Assembly (NCBI GenBank): GCA_002748505.1 | Contig: PDSN01000120.1 | Span: 1 to 8,199 of the forward strand | DNA: 8,199 nucleotides | Direction: 5' to 3' | From: Gammaproteobacteria bacterium | GTDB lineage: Bacteria > Pseudomonadota > Gammaproteobacteria > Pseudomonadales > Halieaceae | The notes under the pieces: generated by a model | The model's database searches: none | Seen by the model: the letters and a program-made list of their open reading frames with translations, nothing else | What the model was told of the DNA's origin: nothing | In this document: positions 1 through 6,067 of the stretch, piece by piece | Position numbering within the stretch: position 1 is the first letter of the stretch | Layout of the letters: every line of letters begins with the position of its first letter | Translations under genes and position numbers: made by a program

Positions 1-99
1 CGAAAAGACTTTCCCGGTATTTTAAGTGATGGCCGTCGTCGCGTGTTGGCCGGACAAACCAGTATTGAAGAAGCACTGCGCGTGCTGTCCGCTGGATAA
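1..99 (+). CDS. gspE: GspE, type II secretion ATPase (C-terminal 32 residues only)
   Basis: Only the 3' end is in the window; the reading frame is open from base 1 to a TAA stop. GspE is the cytoplasmic hexameric ATPase that drives pseudopilus assembly and binds GspL and GspF. The visible tail has a short basic stretch (DGRRRVLAG) followed by QTSIEEALRV, which matches the usual C-terminal pattern of GspE/PilB-type ATPases, where a 'G.T..EEVLRV' segment ends the protein. Nucleotide-binding motifs are outside the window. The identification also rests on position: gspF starts 8 nt downstream, the standard T2SS gene order. A PilB-type paralogue is the alternative, but the downstream genes make GspE much more likely. 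Confidence 0.9.
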   Translation, partial: RKDFPGILSDGRRRVLAGQTSIEEALRVLSAG

Positions 100-107
100 C
101 AATTGTC

Positions 108-1337
108 ATGGCCGCATTTCGATATCAAGCGCTTAACAGCGCTGGCAAAATTGAAAAAGGCGTGATGCAGGGTGACTCCGAGCGGCAGATTCGCGCCCAG
201 CTTCGTGCATCGCAGTTGCGTCCGGTGTCGGTTGAAGCGGTGTCTGAATCTGCGGCCAGGCAGGGCGCAAAAAGTAGCGGCGGTTTTCGTTTGTTTCAAC
301 CGCGCATCAGTGTAGCGGAACTCGCCTTGCTAACGCGGCAGCTGGCAACCCTGGTGCAATCGCAGTTACCGCTGGATCAGTGTTTGCAAGCGGCTGCGGA
401 GCAGACTCGCAGACCGCGTACTAAAGAATTACTGCTGCAAGTGCGTTCGCGCGTGTCGGAGGGGCATACTCTGGCCTATGCGATGGGAGAGTTTCCGCAG
501 GTATTTAATGAAATGTACCGCGCCATGGTTAACGCGGGGGAGCACGCCGGGTTTTTAGGGCCGGTACTTGAGCAGCTCGCAGATTACTCTGAGCAGCGCC
601 AGTACGCCCAGCAGAAATTACAAATGGCGATGGTATACCCGATTATACTGCTGTGTGTGGCGGTGGCAGTGGTCGTGGCATTGATGGTGTTGGTTGTGCC
701 TGAGCTGGTCAGTATTTTTGCGCATTCAAAGCGCGAGTTGCCCGCTTTAACCACGGGGCTTATCGCCACCTCGGATTTTATTCGCCAGCGCGGTATCTGG
801 GTGCTGTTAGGGTTGGTTATTGCAGGGTTTATCTGGCGCTGGTGGTTGAGCGATGGAGCTCGGCGTTTGCGTTGGCACGCCCTGCTCTTGCGAATTCCGG
901 GAATATCCCGGTTGGTGATTGCCAGTGATACGGCGCGCTTTGCATCCACTTTGAGTATTCTGATGGCAAGTGGCGTGCCGCTGCTCGATTCGCTGCGTAT
1001 CGCCGGTGCGGTACTGGGCAATCTGGTATTGCGTAAAGACAGTCAGGTGGTGGCGGAACGGGTGCAAGAGGGCAGTAGTTTGAATCGTGCATTAGCCGAC
1101 AGTGGCCGCTTTCCACCGATGATGGTACACATGGTGGCCAGCGGCGAAGCCAGTGGTGAGCTTGAGAAAATGCTTGAGCGCTCGGCGACTAATCAGGAGC
1201 GTGAGCTGGAAACAACGCTTGGCACGGTAATGAGTGTGTTTGAGCCGCTGATGGTGGTGGTAATGGGTCTGATCGTGTTGGTCATCGTAATGGCCGTGTT
1301 GCTGCCAGTTTTTAATCTTAACAAAATGGTGAGTTAG
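108..1337 (+). CDS. gspF: GspF, type II secretion inner-membrane platform protein
   Basis: This is the polytopic inner-membrane protein at the centre of the T2SS assembly platform, where GspE, GspL and the pseudopilins meet. The 409-residue length is normal for the family. The N-terminal segment (about residues 4-43) has the family's FRYQALNSAGKIEKG-type start. Two copies of the T2SSF domain follow, about residues 70-193 and 273-395; the internal duplication shows in the paired motifs NAGEHAGFL (142-150) and ASGEASGEL (344-352). Predicted membrane helices lie at about 172-197, 227-246 and 376-400, the usual three. The ATG at 108 was chosen because it gives the full N-terminal domain and lies 8 nt after the gspE stop. 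No clear Shine-Dalgarno precedes it, so translation probably depends on coupling to gspE. A PilC-type protein is the alternative, ruled out by context. Confidence 0.97.
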   Translation: MAAFRYQALNSAGKIEKGVMQGDSERQIRAQLRASQLRPVSVEAVSESAARQGAKSSGGFRLFQPRISVAELALLTRQLATLVQSQLPLDQCLQAAAEQTRRPRTKELLLQVRSRVSEGHTLAYAMGEFPQVFNEMYRAMVNAGEHAGFLGPVLEQLADYSEQRQYAQQKLQMAMVYPIILLCVAVAVVVALMVLVVPELVSIFAHSKRELPALTTGLIATSDFIRQRGIWVLLGLVIAGFIWRWWLSDGARRLRWHALLLRIPGISRLVIASDTARFASTLSILMASGVPLLDSLRIAGAVLGNLVLRKDSQVVAERVQEGSSLNRALADSGRFPPMMVHMVASGEASGELEKMLERSATNQERELETTLGTVMSVFEPLMVVVMGLIVLVIVMAVLLPVFNLNKMVS

Positions 1338-1340
1338 ACA

Positions 1341-1784
1341 ATGAACAGAAAACGGTCCAGTCAGGGTTTTTCCCTGATAGAGATTTTGGTGGTGCTGGTG
1401 ATTATGGGTCTGCTGGTTTCCGTGGTGGCGCCCACCTTGCTGAATCAGGCCGATGACGCGCGCATTCAAAAAGCGCAGGCGGATTTTAAGTCTATCGAAA
1501 CGGCGTTAAAGCTCTATCGTTTAGACAATTACGTTTACCCTACCACCGAGCAGGGCTTGGAAGCTTTGGTAACGCCGTCTACGATAGAGCCTGAGCCGCG
1601 CAATTTTAAACAAGGTGGCTACTTGCAGGCAGTACCCATAGATCCCTGGGGCAGGCCTTACCTGTATCTAAGCCCCGGTGACAATGGTGAAGTGGATATT
1701 TATTCCCTGGGGGCTGATGGTCTTTCTGGCGGAGAAGGGCAAAATGCAGACTTTGGCAACTGGAATGCCAAAGCCCAACAATAA
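1341..1784 (+). CDS. gspG: GspG, major pseudopilin of the type II secretion system
   Basis: GspG is the main subunit of the periplasmic pseudopilus that pushes substrates through the GspD secretin. The 147-residue precursor has a 9-residue basic leader ending in Gly9, then Phe10 and Glu14 (the +5 glutamate), so prepilin peptidase should cut at QG|FSLIEIL. The hydrophobic helix spans about 10-33. A typical GspG middle follows (TTEQGLEALV, 68-77; DPWGRPYLYLSPG, 101-113). The C-terminal calcium-binding loop is intact: LGADGLSGGEG and NADFGNW (123-141), with Asp126 and Asp137 in positions expected for ligands. Mature length is about 138 residues, normal for the family. The ATG lies 3 nt after the gspF stop, with GGTGAG at 1328-1333 as a fair ribosome binding site. 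Confidence 0.98.
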   Translation: MNRKRSSQGFSLIEILVVLVIMGLLVSVVAPTLLNQADDARIQKAQADFKSIETALKLYRLDNYVYPTTEQGLEALVTPSTIEPEPRNFKQGGYLQAVPIDPWGRPYLYLSPGDNGEVDIYSLGADGLSGGEGQNADFGNWNAKAQQ

Positions 1785-1792
1785 CACCTGAT

Positions 1793-2335
1793 ATGAAATG
1801 CTCGCGCGGGTTTTCCCTGCTGGAATTGTTAGTGGTCATGCTGGTTATTACCATGATGATGTCACTGGCAAATCTGGGAGTTTCATCCGGCGGGCGGGAT
1901 ATTCGTCTTAAAGGCCAGTTAGAGTCTCTTGCGGCACTGTGTAACTATGTACTTGATGAGGCGCAGGCCACAGGGATTGATCGGGGCTTGTATCTGGCGT
2001 ACGTCAGCACCGCCAGCGGTGAGCGGGTGCAGTGGCAGTGGCTGGAACGTCAAAATCGGAGCTGGCAGGCGGTGTCGCAGGATAGACAGTTGTTAAGCGA
2101 CGCGCAATTACCCGATCATGTGGATGTGAGCTTGCTACTGGATGATCAGCCAGCGCAGGATCTACCGGGGTTTGGCGATGTGGAAGCGCCTATTCCGCAA
2201 CTGCAGTTTTTTGCCGATGGTGAAACCATTCCGGGTTCCTTGGTGGTGCGCGAGCGTGACAGTGGGCGTTTGTTGTGGGAAATCAGTTGGGATTTGCTGG
2301 GACGTTTTGAGCTTATTGACATGACGGACGAGTGA
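1793..2335 (+). CDS. gspH: GspH, minor pseudopilin
   Basis: GspH is a minor pseudopilin thought to sit at or just below the tip of the pseudopilus, under the GspI-J-K cap. The 180-residue precursor has a very short 6-residue leader (MKCSRG) cut before Phe7, with Glu11 at +5 of the mature protein and a hydrophobic helix to about residue 31. The C-terminal part carries the family-like PQLQFFADGETIPGSL segment (135-150), a beta-strand region seen near the end of GspH proteins. The start is 8 nt after the gspG stop with no good Shine-Dalgarno, so re-initiation after gspG is likely. The globular domain of GspH is poorly conserved in general, so the assignment rests on the leader, the C-terminal segment and the position between gspG and gspI. 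Confidence 0.93.
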   Translation: MKCSRGFSLLELLVVMLVITMMMSLANLGVSSGGRDIRLKGQLESLAALCNYVLDEAQATGIDRGLYLAYVSTASGERVQWQWLERQNRSWQAVSQDRQLLSDAQLPDHVDVSLLLDDQPAQDLPGFGDVEAPIPQLQFFADGETIPGSLVVRERDSGRLLWEISWDLLGRFELIDMTDE

Positions 2336-2727
2336 TGAAGGCAGCATCGCAAGGTTTTACCCTGGTCGAGGTGATGGTGGCGCTGGCGGTGGTAGCGCTG
2401 ACGCTGCCTGCGTTGATATTGACCTTGAACCAGCATATCGACAGCACCGCGTATCTGCGCGATAAATCCATTGCGCGCCTGGTTGCTGCCAATAAACTGA
2501 CCGAGTTTCGCTTAATGACCAGTGCCAAGGGCGCGCTGCCCAAAGAAAAAGACGCGGGACAAGCGCGTATGGCCGGGCGCGATTGGTACTGGAACAGCAA
2601 GACCACGACTACACCCATGCCCGGATTTTTTCGCACCACGATTACTGTAGCAACACAAGAAAATGGCGAGCCGATTTTTTCTCTGGCGTCTTTTTTCAGC
2701 GTGGTCGGTGAGGAGCCCCGTCCGTGA
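2335..2727 (+). CDS. gspI: GspI, minor pseudopilin
   Basis: GspI is a tip pseudopilin that nucleates the GspI-GspJ-GspK complex. The precursor is 130 residues, with cleavage expected after Gly7 (MKAASQG|FTLVEV) and Glu12 at +5. The conserved region after the helix, YLRDKSIARLVAANKL (40-55), and the GRDWYW segment (81-86) are typical of GspI. ATG at 2335 is preferred: it overlaps the gspH stop as TGATG, a standard coupling arrangement. A GTG immediately upstream at 2332 could add one residue and cannot be excluded. The stop overlaps the GTG start of gspJ. There is no strong ribosome binding site, which fits coupled translation from gspH. Confidence 0.95.
   Translation: MKAASQGFTLVEVMVALAVVALTLPALILTLNQHIDSTAYLRDKSIARLVAANKLTEFRLMTSAKGALPKEKDAGQARMAGRDWYWNSKTTTTPMPGFFRTTITVATQENGEPIFSLASFFSVVGEEPRP
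2711..2715 (+). promoter_or_regulatory. Ribosome binding site for gspJ (supports the GTG start)
   Basis: AGGAG ends 8 nt before the GTG at 2724, inside the last codons of gspI. It supports the GTG at 2724 as the real start, which is also the only nearby start that keeps the full prepilin leader of GspJ. Confidence 0.7.
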
Positions 2728-3371
2728 AGCGTGTGGCGGGTTTTACTCTGGTCGAAGTGCTGGTGGCCTTGTCCATCACGGCGCTGGTGGGTGCGCTGGC
2801 CTACGGCAGTCTTGCAACCGTGCTGTCTGGTGTTGAGAGCAATCGCACAGCGACCGAGCGCGTCCGTGAGCTTAACCGCGCTCTGCGTTTAATTGACCGC
2901 GACCTCAGGCAATTGGTGGCGCGACCGGTGCGTGATGAATTTGGCGAGATGGAAGCGGCGTTGCGCGGCGCGTCGGATTCTCTGGGTGGTCTGAGTTTTA
3001 CTCGCGCCGGCTGGTCTAACAGCCAGCTGCGACCGCGCTCCACACAGCAGCGGGTACGCTACGTCGTTGAGGAAAATACTCTGTGGCGTGAGAGTTATGC
3101 GGTGCTCGATCGCGCGCCAGACACCGAAGTGCAACGGGTCGCGCTGCTTGAAAATGTACAAAGTATGGAGCTTAAATTTCTTGAGCAATTGGAGAGTTTA
3201 CAATTGCTGGACGGTGGCGCAGGTATCGACAGTTCCGACTGGCTCGACAGTTGGGCTATGGACCGCAGTGTCAGTGACAATACCGTATTGTTGCCTGCCG
3301 CTTTGGAAATCACATTGTTCATCGCTGATTTTGGTGAAGTGAGACGCTGGTATGCCATTGACCCGCGCTAA
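2724..3371 (+). CDS. gspJ: GspJ, minor pseudopilin
   Basis: GspJ forms the pseudopilus tip together with GspI and GspK. The 215-residue precursor has a 6-residue leader cut after Gly6 (MKRVAG|FTLVEV), Glu11 at +5 and a hydrophobic helix to about residue 30. Family segments follow: RDLRQLVARPVRDEFG (59-74), SFTRAGWSN (91-99) and QQRVRYVVEENTLWRESY (108-125), then a C-terminal strand with LPAALEITLF (190-199). The start is GTG, overlapping the gspI stop as GTGA and preceded by AGGAG. The loop at about residues 151-180, rich in Leu, Glu, Asp and Ser, looks longer than in GspJ proteins I recall, but this is a judgement from memory. The end overlaps the start of gspK by 20 nt. Confidence 0.96.
   Translation: MKRVAGFTLVEVLVALSITALVGALAYGSLATVLSGVESNRTATERVRELNRALRLIDRDLRQLVARPVRDEFGEMEAALRGASDSLGGLSFTRAGWSNSQLRPRSTQQRVRYVVEENTLWRESYAVLDRAPDTEVQRVALLENVQSMELKFLEQLESLQLLDGGAGIDSSDWLDSWAMDRSVSDNTVLLPAALEITLFIADFGEVRRWYAIDPR
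3184..3208 (+). repeat. 8-bp perfect inverted repeat inside gspJ
   Basis: AGCAATTG (3184-3191) and its exact reverse complement CAATTGCT (3201-3208) flank a 9-nt spacer. It encodes part of the Leu/Glu-rich loop of GspJ (about residues 154-162). No T-run follows and no function is evident; coincidence is a plausible explanation. Confidence 0.4.
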
Positions 3372-4380
3372 ATACAGGGCTGTAAAGCAGGACGGCGCGG
3401 CACTGGTGGTAGCGCTGCTGGTGTTTGCGGTGTGCGCGGCGGTAATGGTGGCTTTGCAAAAAGAATTTGATTTGTTTTATCGGCAAGTCAGTAATCAGTT
3501 AGTCAGCGATCAAGCCCAGGCTTATTTGAACGGTGCGGAGGCCCTGGCAGCGCTGGCTCTGAAAACGGACAACAGGCACGACACCGCTCGCAGTGACAAG
3601 GCGCGCGATGATCTCACCGAGCTGTGGGCACAGGAGGCAACACCGTATGCGCTGGACGATGGTGGTTGGCTGCTTGGGCAATTGGAAGACTTGCAGGGCC
3701 GTTTTAATTTAAATACCTTACGGCCCGGTTCGGCGCAGGGTAGTGATGGCAGTTTGGTGTTAACCGCAGCACAGGAACAGTTTATCCGCCTGTTGCTGTC
3801 GTTTTCGGATTTGGAGCTGACCCAGTATGAAGCAAAGGCGATTACCCTGGCTATTGGCGACTGGCTGGATGCCGATGATATTGCCGCAGTGAACGGCGCA
3901 GAAGACAGCTACTACCTGGCGCAAACACCGGCTTATCGCGCTCCCAATCACTATATGACCAGCACCAGCGAATTGTATGCGATTGCAAATATAAGACCTG
4001 ATATTGTGCAGGCTCTGGAGCCTTACGTGACGGTGTGGCCGCTGTCTGGTGGTAAAGTGAATATCCATACGGCGCCGGTACAAGTGCTGCGCAGCCTGAA
4101 CGGTGACGGCAATTTAAACCCACTGTCAGAGGAAGAGGGTTTACTGCTTAAACAGATGCGTGACGACACCGGTTTTGCCGACGCCGCAGGGTTTTTGGAG
4201 CAGTCCGTATTTGATGGCAAGAATACGGCCAATATGGCGACGCGCATCACCGAGTCGTCGAGCTTTTTTCTATTGGATGCCGTAGTGGATATTGCCGACA
4301 GGAAAACGCGCTTGTACAGTGTATTGGAAAGAGATGGCCAGAAGATCAGTGTTAGGGCGCGAGCCGCCCACAGCTTGTAG
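3352..4380 (+). CDS. gspK: GspK, atypical large minor pseudopilin at the pseudopilus tip
   Basis: GspK is the largest minor pseudopilin and caps the pseudopilus. The 342-residue protein has a 15-residue leader ending in Gly15 (KQDG|AALVVALLVF). Position +5 of the mature protein is Val20 rather than Glu, which is normal for GspK and separates it from the other four pseudopilins. Family landmarks are WLLGQLEDLQGRFNLNTL (106-123), GDWLDAD (169-175), GAEDSYYL (182-189) in the probable calcium-binding region, SELYAI (206-211) and VNIHTAPVQVLRSL (236-249). A helical SAM-like domain is expected between the two halves of the pilin fold. The ATG at 3352 overlaps gspJ by 20 nt. The TAG stop is in the same frame as the downstream gspL. 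Confidence 0.97.
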   Translation: MPLTRAKYRAVKQDGAALVVALLVFAVCAAVMVALQKEFDLFYRQVSNQLVSDQAQAYLNGAEALAALALKTDNRHDTARSDKARDDLTELWAQEATPYALDDGGWLLGQLEDLQGRFNLNTLRPGSAQGSDGSLVLTAAQEQFIRLLLSFSDLELTQYEAKAITLAIGDWLDADDIAAVNGAEDSYYLAQTPAYRAPNHYMTSTSELYAIANIRPDIVQALEPYVTVWPLSGGKVNIHTAPVQVLRSLNGDGNLNPLSEEEGLLLKQMRDDTGFADAAGFLEQSVFDGKNTANMATRITESSSFFLLDAVVDIADRKTRLYSVLERDGQKISVRARAAHSL

Positions 4381-4389
4381 TGGTGTAGC

Positions 4390-4395
4390 AGGAGG
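4390..4395 (+). promoter_or_regulatory. Strong ribosome binding site deciding the TTG start of gspL
   Basis: AGGAGG is a full match to the consensus anti-16S core, 9 nt before the TTG at 4405. In this frame the gspK TAG (4378-4380) is the last upstream stop, and there is no ATG or GTG between it and 4405. The next possible start is the GTG at 4420, which would be 24 nt from this site. The site therefore picks TTG 4405. Confidence 0.8.
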
Positions 4396-4404
4396 AAGAG
4401 AGTT

Positions 4405-5592
4405 TTGCAAAACAGCGTAGTGATTCGCCTGAGCGGTGAACAATTGCTGTGGTTTCCGCCCGGTGCTTCGGGCGGCGCGCAGTCACTGGACGGTGACGAA
4501 GCGAAAGCGTCTTTGCGCAGCTGGTGCAAAGAGCATCGCCGTGCGCCCATTGTTGCGGTGCCTGGCGCTGACGTTACTTGCCACGATGTGCCTTTTGAGC
4601 AGGCGGAAAAAAAACATATCCTGCGCTCCCTGCCCTTTATGTTAGAGGAACACGTGGGCGAAGATGTTGAAAATCTGCACGTTGTGGCCGGTCGTATCGA
4701 AAGCTCGCCGCTGCATACCCTGGTGTGTCGGAAATCCCGTTTGCGCGAGGTATTGGAAAAACTCCATGGTTTACCGCAAGCTCGGCGCTGTCTTCCGGAC
4801 TATTTATTGCTGCCGTGGCAGGAAGGGCGATGGACATTACTTCGGGAAGACACCCAGCTGTTGGTTCGAACGGGCAAAGACCAGGGTTTTGCTGTCGACC
4901 AGGATTTGGCAGATGTTTTTTTAGAGGCGGCAGTGGAGCAATACGGCGAACCCGAAACCGCGGTGATTTACAGTGAACAACCATTTGCCTTACCGGAGTT
5001 TCTAACGAAAAAAGCACAGTGGTGCAAAGGCGATTTTGCCGCGGCATTGATGCTTGCCGATGACAGTAGCAGTGGGATAAACCTGTTACAGGGTGAGTTT
5101 GCACCGCGTTTGCCGCTGGAAAAATGGTGGCGTAAATGGCGCGTGGCCGCTGCTGTGCTCGGCATCGCTTTTGTCGCTCAACTTGTGGCAACGGGATTGG
5201 AATATCGAGCGCTTAAAGCGGAGAATTTACAACTGCGTGCGGCGGTAGAGCAGCAGTTTCGCACGGTGTTTCCCAAAGGGCGTATGCAAGACCCGCAAAA
5301 ACAGTTGCAGCGGAAATTGCAGTCTTTAGGGGGTGGCAGTGGCGAGGCGAGTTATACGCGCTTGTTATACGCCGTGGGCTTGGCGGTATCAGAGCGTGAC
5401 AACACGCGTTTATTAAGCGTCAACTACAACGCCCGTGGGGGCGATATGCGTGTGTCGCTGCTAGCGCCAGACTACAGCGCCGTTGAAGCCTTGCGCGCGG
5501 GCATGTCCGAGGCAGGCGTCAAAGCCGTGTTGGAGAGCAGCAATGCACAAAGTGATGGCGTGCGCGCCCGTCTTCGCGTGAGGAGGCCCTGA
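4405..5592 (+). CDS. gspL: GspL, type II secretion assembly-platform protein
   Basis: GspL is a bitopic inner-membrane protein that recruits the GspE ATPase through its cytoplasmic actin-like domain and pairs with GspM in the periplasm. The 395-residue length is normal. The cytoplasmic domain covers about residues 1-240 and ends with the hallmark INLLQGEFAPR (225-235). One membrane helix follows at about 246-265 (VAAAVLGIAFVAQLVATG) after the basic KWWRKWR anchor, then a short coiled-coil-like stretch, the family VFPKGRMQDPQKQ segment (288-300) and a small periplasmic ferredoxin-like domain (about 315-393). The start is the rare TTG, supported by AGGAGG at 4390-4395. It is separated from gspK by 24 nt, the largest gap in the operon. 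An A8 run at 4607-4614 is a possible slippage spot. Confidence 0.96.
   Translation: MQNSVVIRLSGEQLLWFPPGASGGAQSLDGDEAKASLRSWCKEHRRAPIVAVPGADVTCHDVPFEQAEKKHILRSLPFMLEEHVGEDVENLHVVAGRIESSPLHTLVCRKSRLREVLEKLHGLPQARRCLPDYLLLPWQEGRWTLLREDTQLLVRTGKDQGFAVDQDLADVFLEAAVEQYGEPETAVIYSEQPFALPEFLTKKAQWCKGDFAAALMLADDSSSGINLLQGEFAPRLPLEKWWRKWRVAAAVLGIAFVAQLVATGLEYRALKAENLQLRAAVEQQFRTVFPKGRMQDPQKQLQRKLQSLGGGSGEASYTRLLYAVGLAVSERDNTRLLSVNYNARGGDMRVSLLAPDYSAVEALRAGMSEAGVKAVLESSNAQSDGVRARLRVRRP
4456..4475 (+). other. GC-rich hairpin near the 5' end of gspL
   Basis: CCGCCCG (4456-4462) pairs perfectly with CGGGCGG (4469-4475) around a 6-nt loop, giving a 7-bp all-GC stem about 50 nt after the gspL start. No T-run follows, so it is not an intrinsic terminator. 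It encodes the Pro/Gly-rich PPGASGG turn of GspL, so codon content could explain it; an effect on translation or mRNA processing is only a possibility. Confidence 0.4.
5581..5586 (+). promoter_or_regulatory. Ribosome binding site for gspM
   Basis: AGGAGG lies 5 nt before the ATG at 5592, within the final codons of gspL. It supports the ATG start that overlaps the gspL TGA (TGATG). Confidence 0.75.
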
Positions 5593-6065
5593 TGAGAGCC
5601 TGGTTTGAAGAATTTGAACAACGCGAGCAAGTTGCTTTGTTACTGCTGGTTGGCGCTGTCTTGTTGTTTTTGCTGTATCGTTTAGCTTACTTACCATTGA
5701 CGGGAGCGCGGGATGCTGTGGCGCAGGAAAATGCCCGCCTGCAATTCGTATTGTCTGACGTGAGTGGTATCGCCTCGCGCATCAATGCCGCCCAAAAAAA
5801 TCAGAGAACGGGTAACGCCAGAAAAAATATTACGCGCATCATCAATCAAAGTACGACGCGAATGCAGTTGCCAGTATCGCGTCTACAGCCCAATAGTCGC
5901 GGCGATGTGCAGGTAAGGCTTGAAAATGTTGCATTGGAAAAAGTAGTTAAATGGTTGTACTTTTTGGAGCACGATCAACAGTTGGTGCTCAGTGATGTCT
6001 CTCTCAGTCAAGGCAGCAGCGCCGGTGTTGTCAGCGCCAGTGTACGCGTTGCAGAGGGGGAATAG
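5592..6065 (+). CDS. gspM: GspM, type II secretion assembly-platform protein
   Basis: GspM is a small bitopic inner-membrane protein that stabilises GspL and completes the platform. The 157-residue length fits the family (about 160). It has a short cytoplasmic N-terminus (MRAWFEEFEQREQ), one membrane helix at about residues 14-33, a helical linker (about 37-80), and a periplasmic ferredoxin-like domain (about 85-155). The conserved C-terminal pattern is present as VQVRLENVALEKVVKWLYFL (106-125). GspM sequences diverge widely, so its place between gspL and gspN carries part of the weight. The ATG overlaps the gspL stop and has AGGAGG 5 nt upstream, indicating coupled but efficient initiation. 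An A7 run sits at about 5792-5798. Confidence 0.95.
   Translation: MRAWFEEFEQREQVALLLLVGAVLLFLLYRLAYLPLTGARDAVAQENARLQFVLSDVSGIASRINAAQKNQRTGNARKNITRIINQSTTRMQLPVSRLQPNSRGDVQVRLENVALEKVVKWLYFLEHDQQLVLSDVSLSQGSSAGVVSASVRVAEGE
6054..6061 (+). promoter_or_regulatory. Ribosome binding site for gspN (supports the GTG start)
   Basis: The purine block GAGGGGGA at the end of gspM ends 6 nt before the GTG at 6068. The first in-frame ATG codon of gspN is around residue 145, after the signal-anchor, so GTG 6068 is the only sensible start nearby. Confidence 0.65.
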
Positions 6066-6067
6066 CG

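Noticed and set aside
94..106. GGATAACAATT, resembling half of the E. coli lac operator, overlapping the palindrome ACAATTGT between gspE and gspF.
   Set aside because: Only one half-site matches, it lies between two coupled genes in the middle of an operon, and no LacI-type context is visible. Chance match.
1092..1469. Minus-strand open frame of 125 codons, strikingly His-rich, opposite gspF/gspG.
   Set aside because: The His codons are the reverse complements of the many ATG and GTG codons in the GspF and GspG membrane helices. It is a shadow of real coding sequence.
2332..2334. GTG one codon upstream as the gspI start.
   Set aside because: The adjacent ATG gives the standard TGATG overlap and a normal leader; the difference is one residue and cannot be settled from sequence.
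3352..3450. Missing +5 glutamate in the prepilin signal of the fifth pseudopilin, first read as a broken signal.
   Set aside because: GspK proteins normally lack Glu at +5; the Gly|Ala cleavage site and hydrophobic helix are intact, so this is expected.
4637..5191. Long minus-strand open frame (184 codons) opposite gspL.
   Set aside because: No recognisable domain, no ribosome binding site, and entirely antisense to a well-supported gene.
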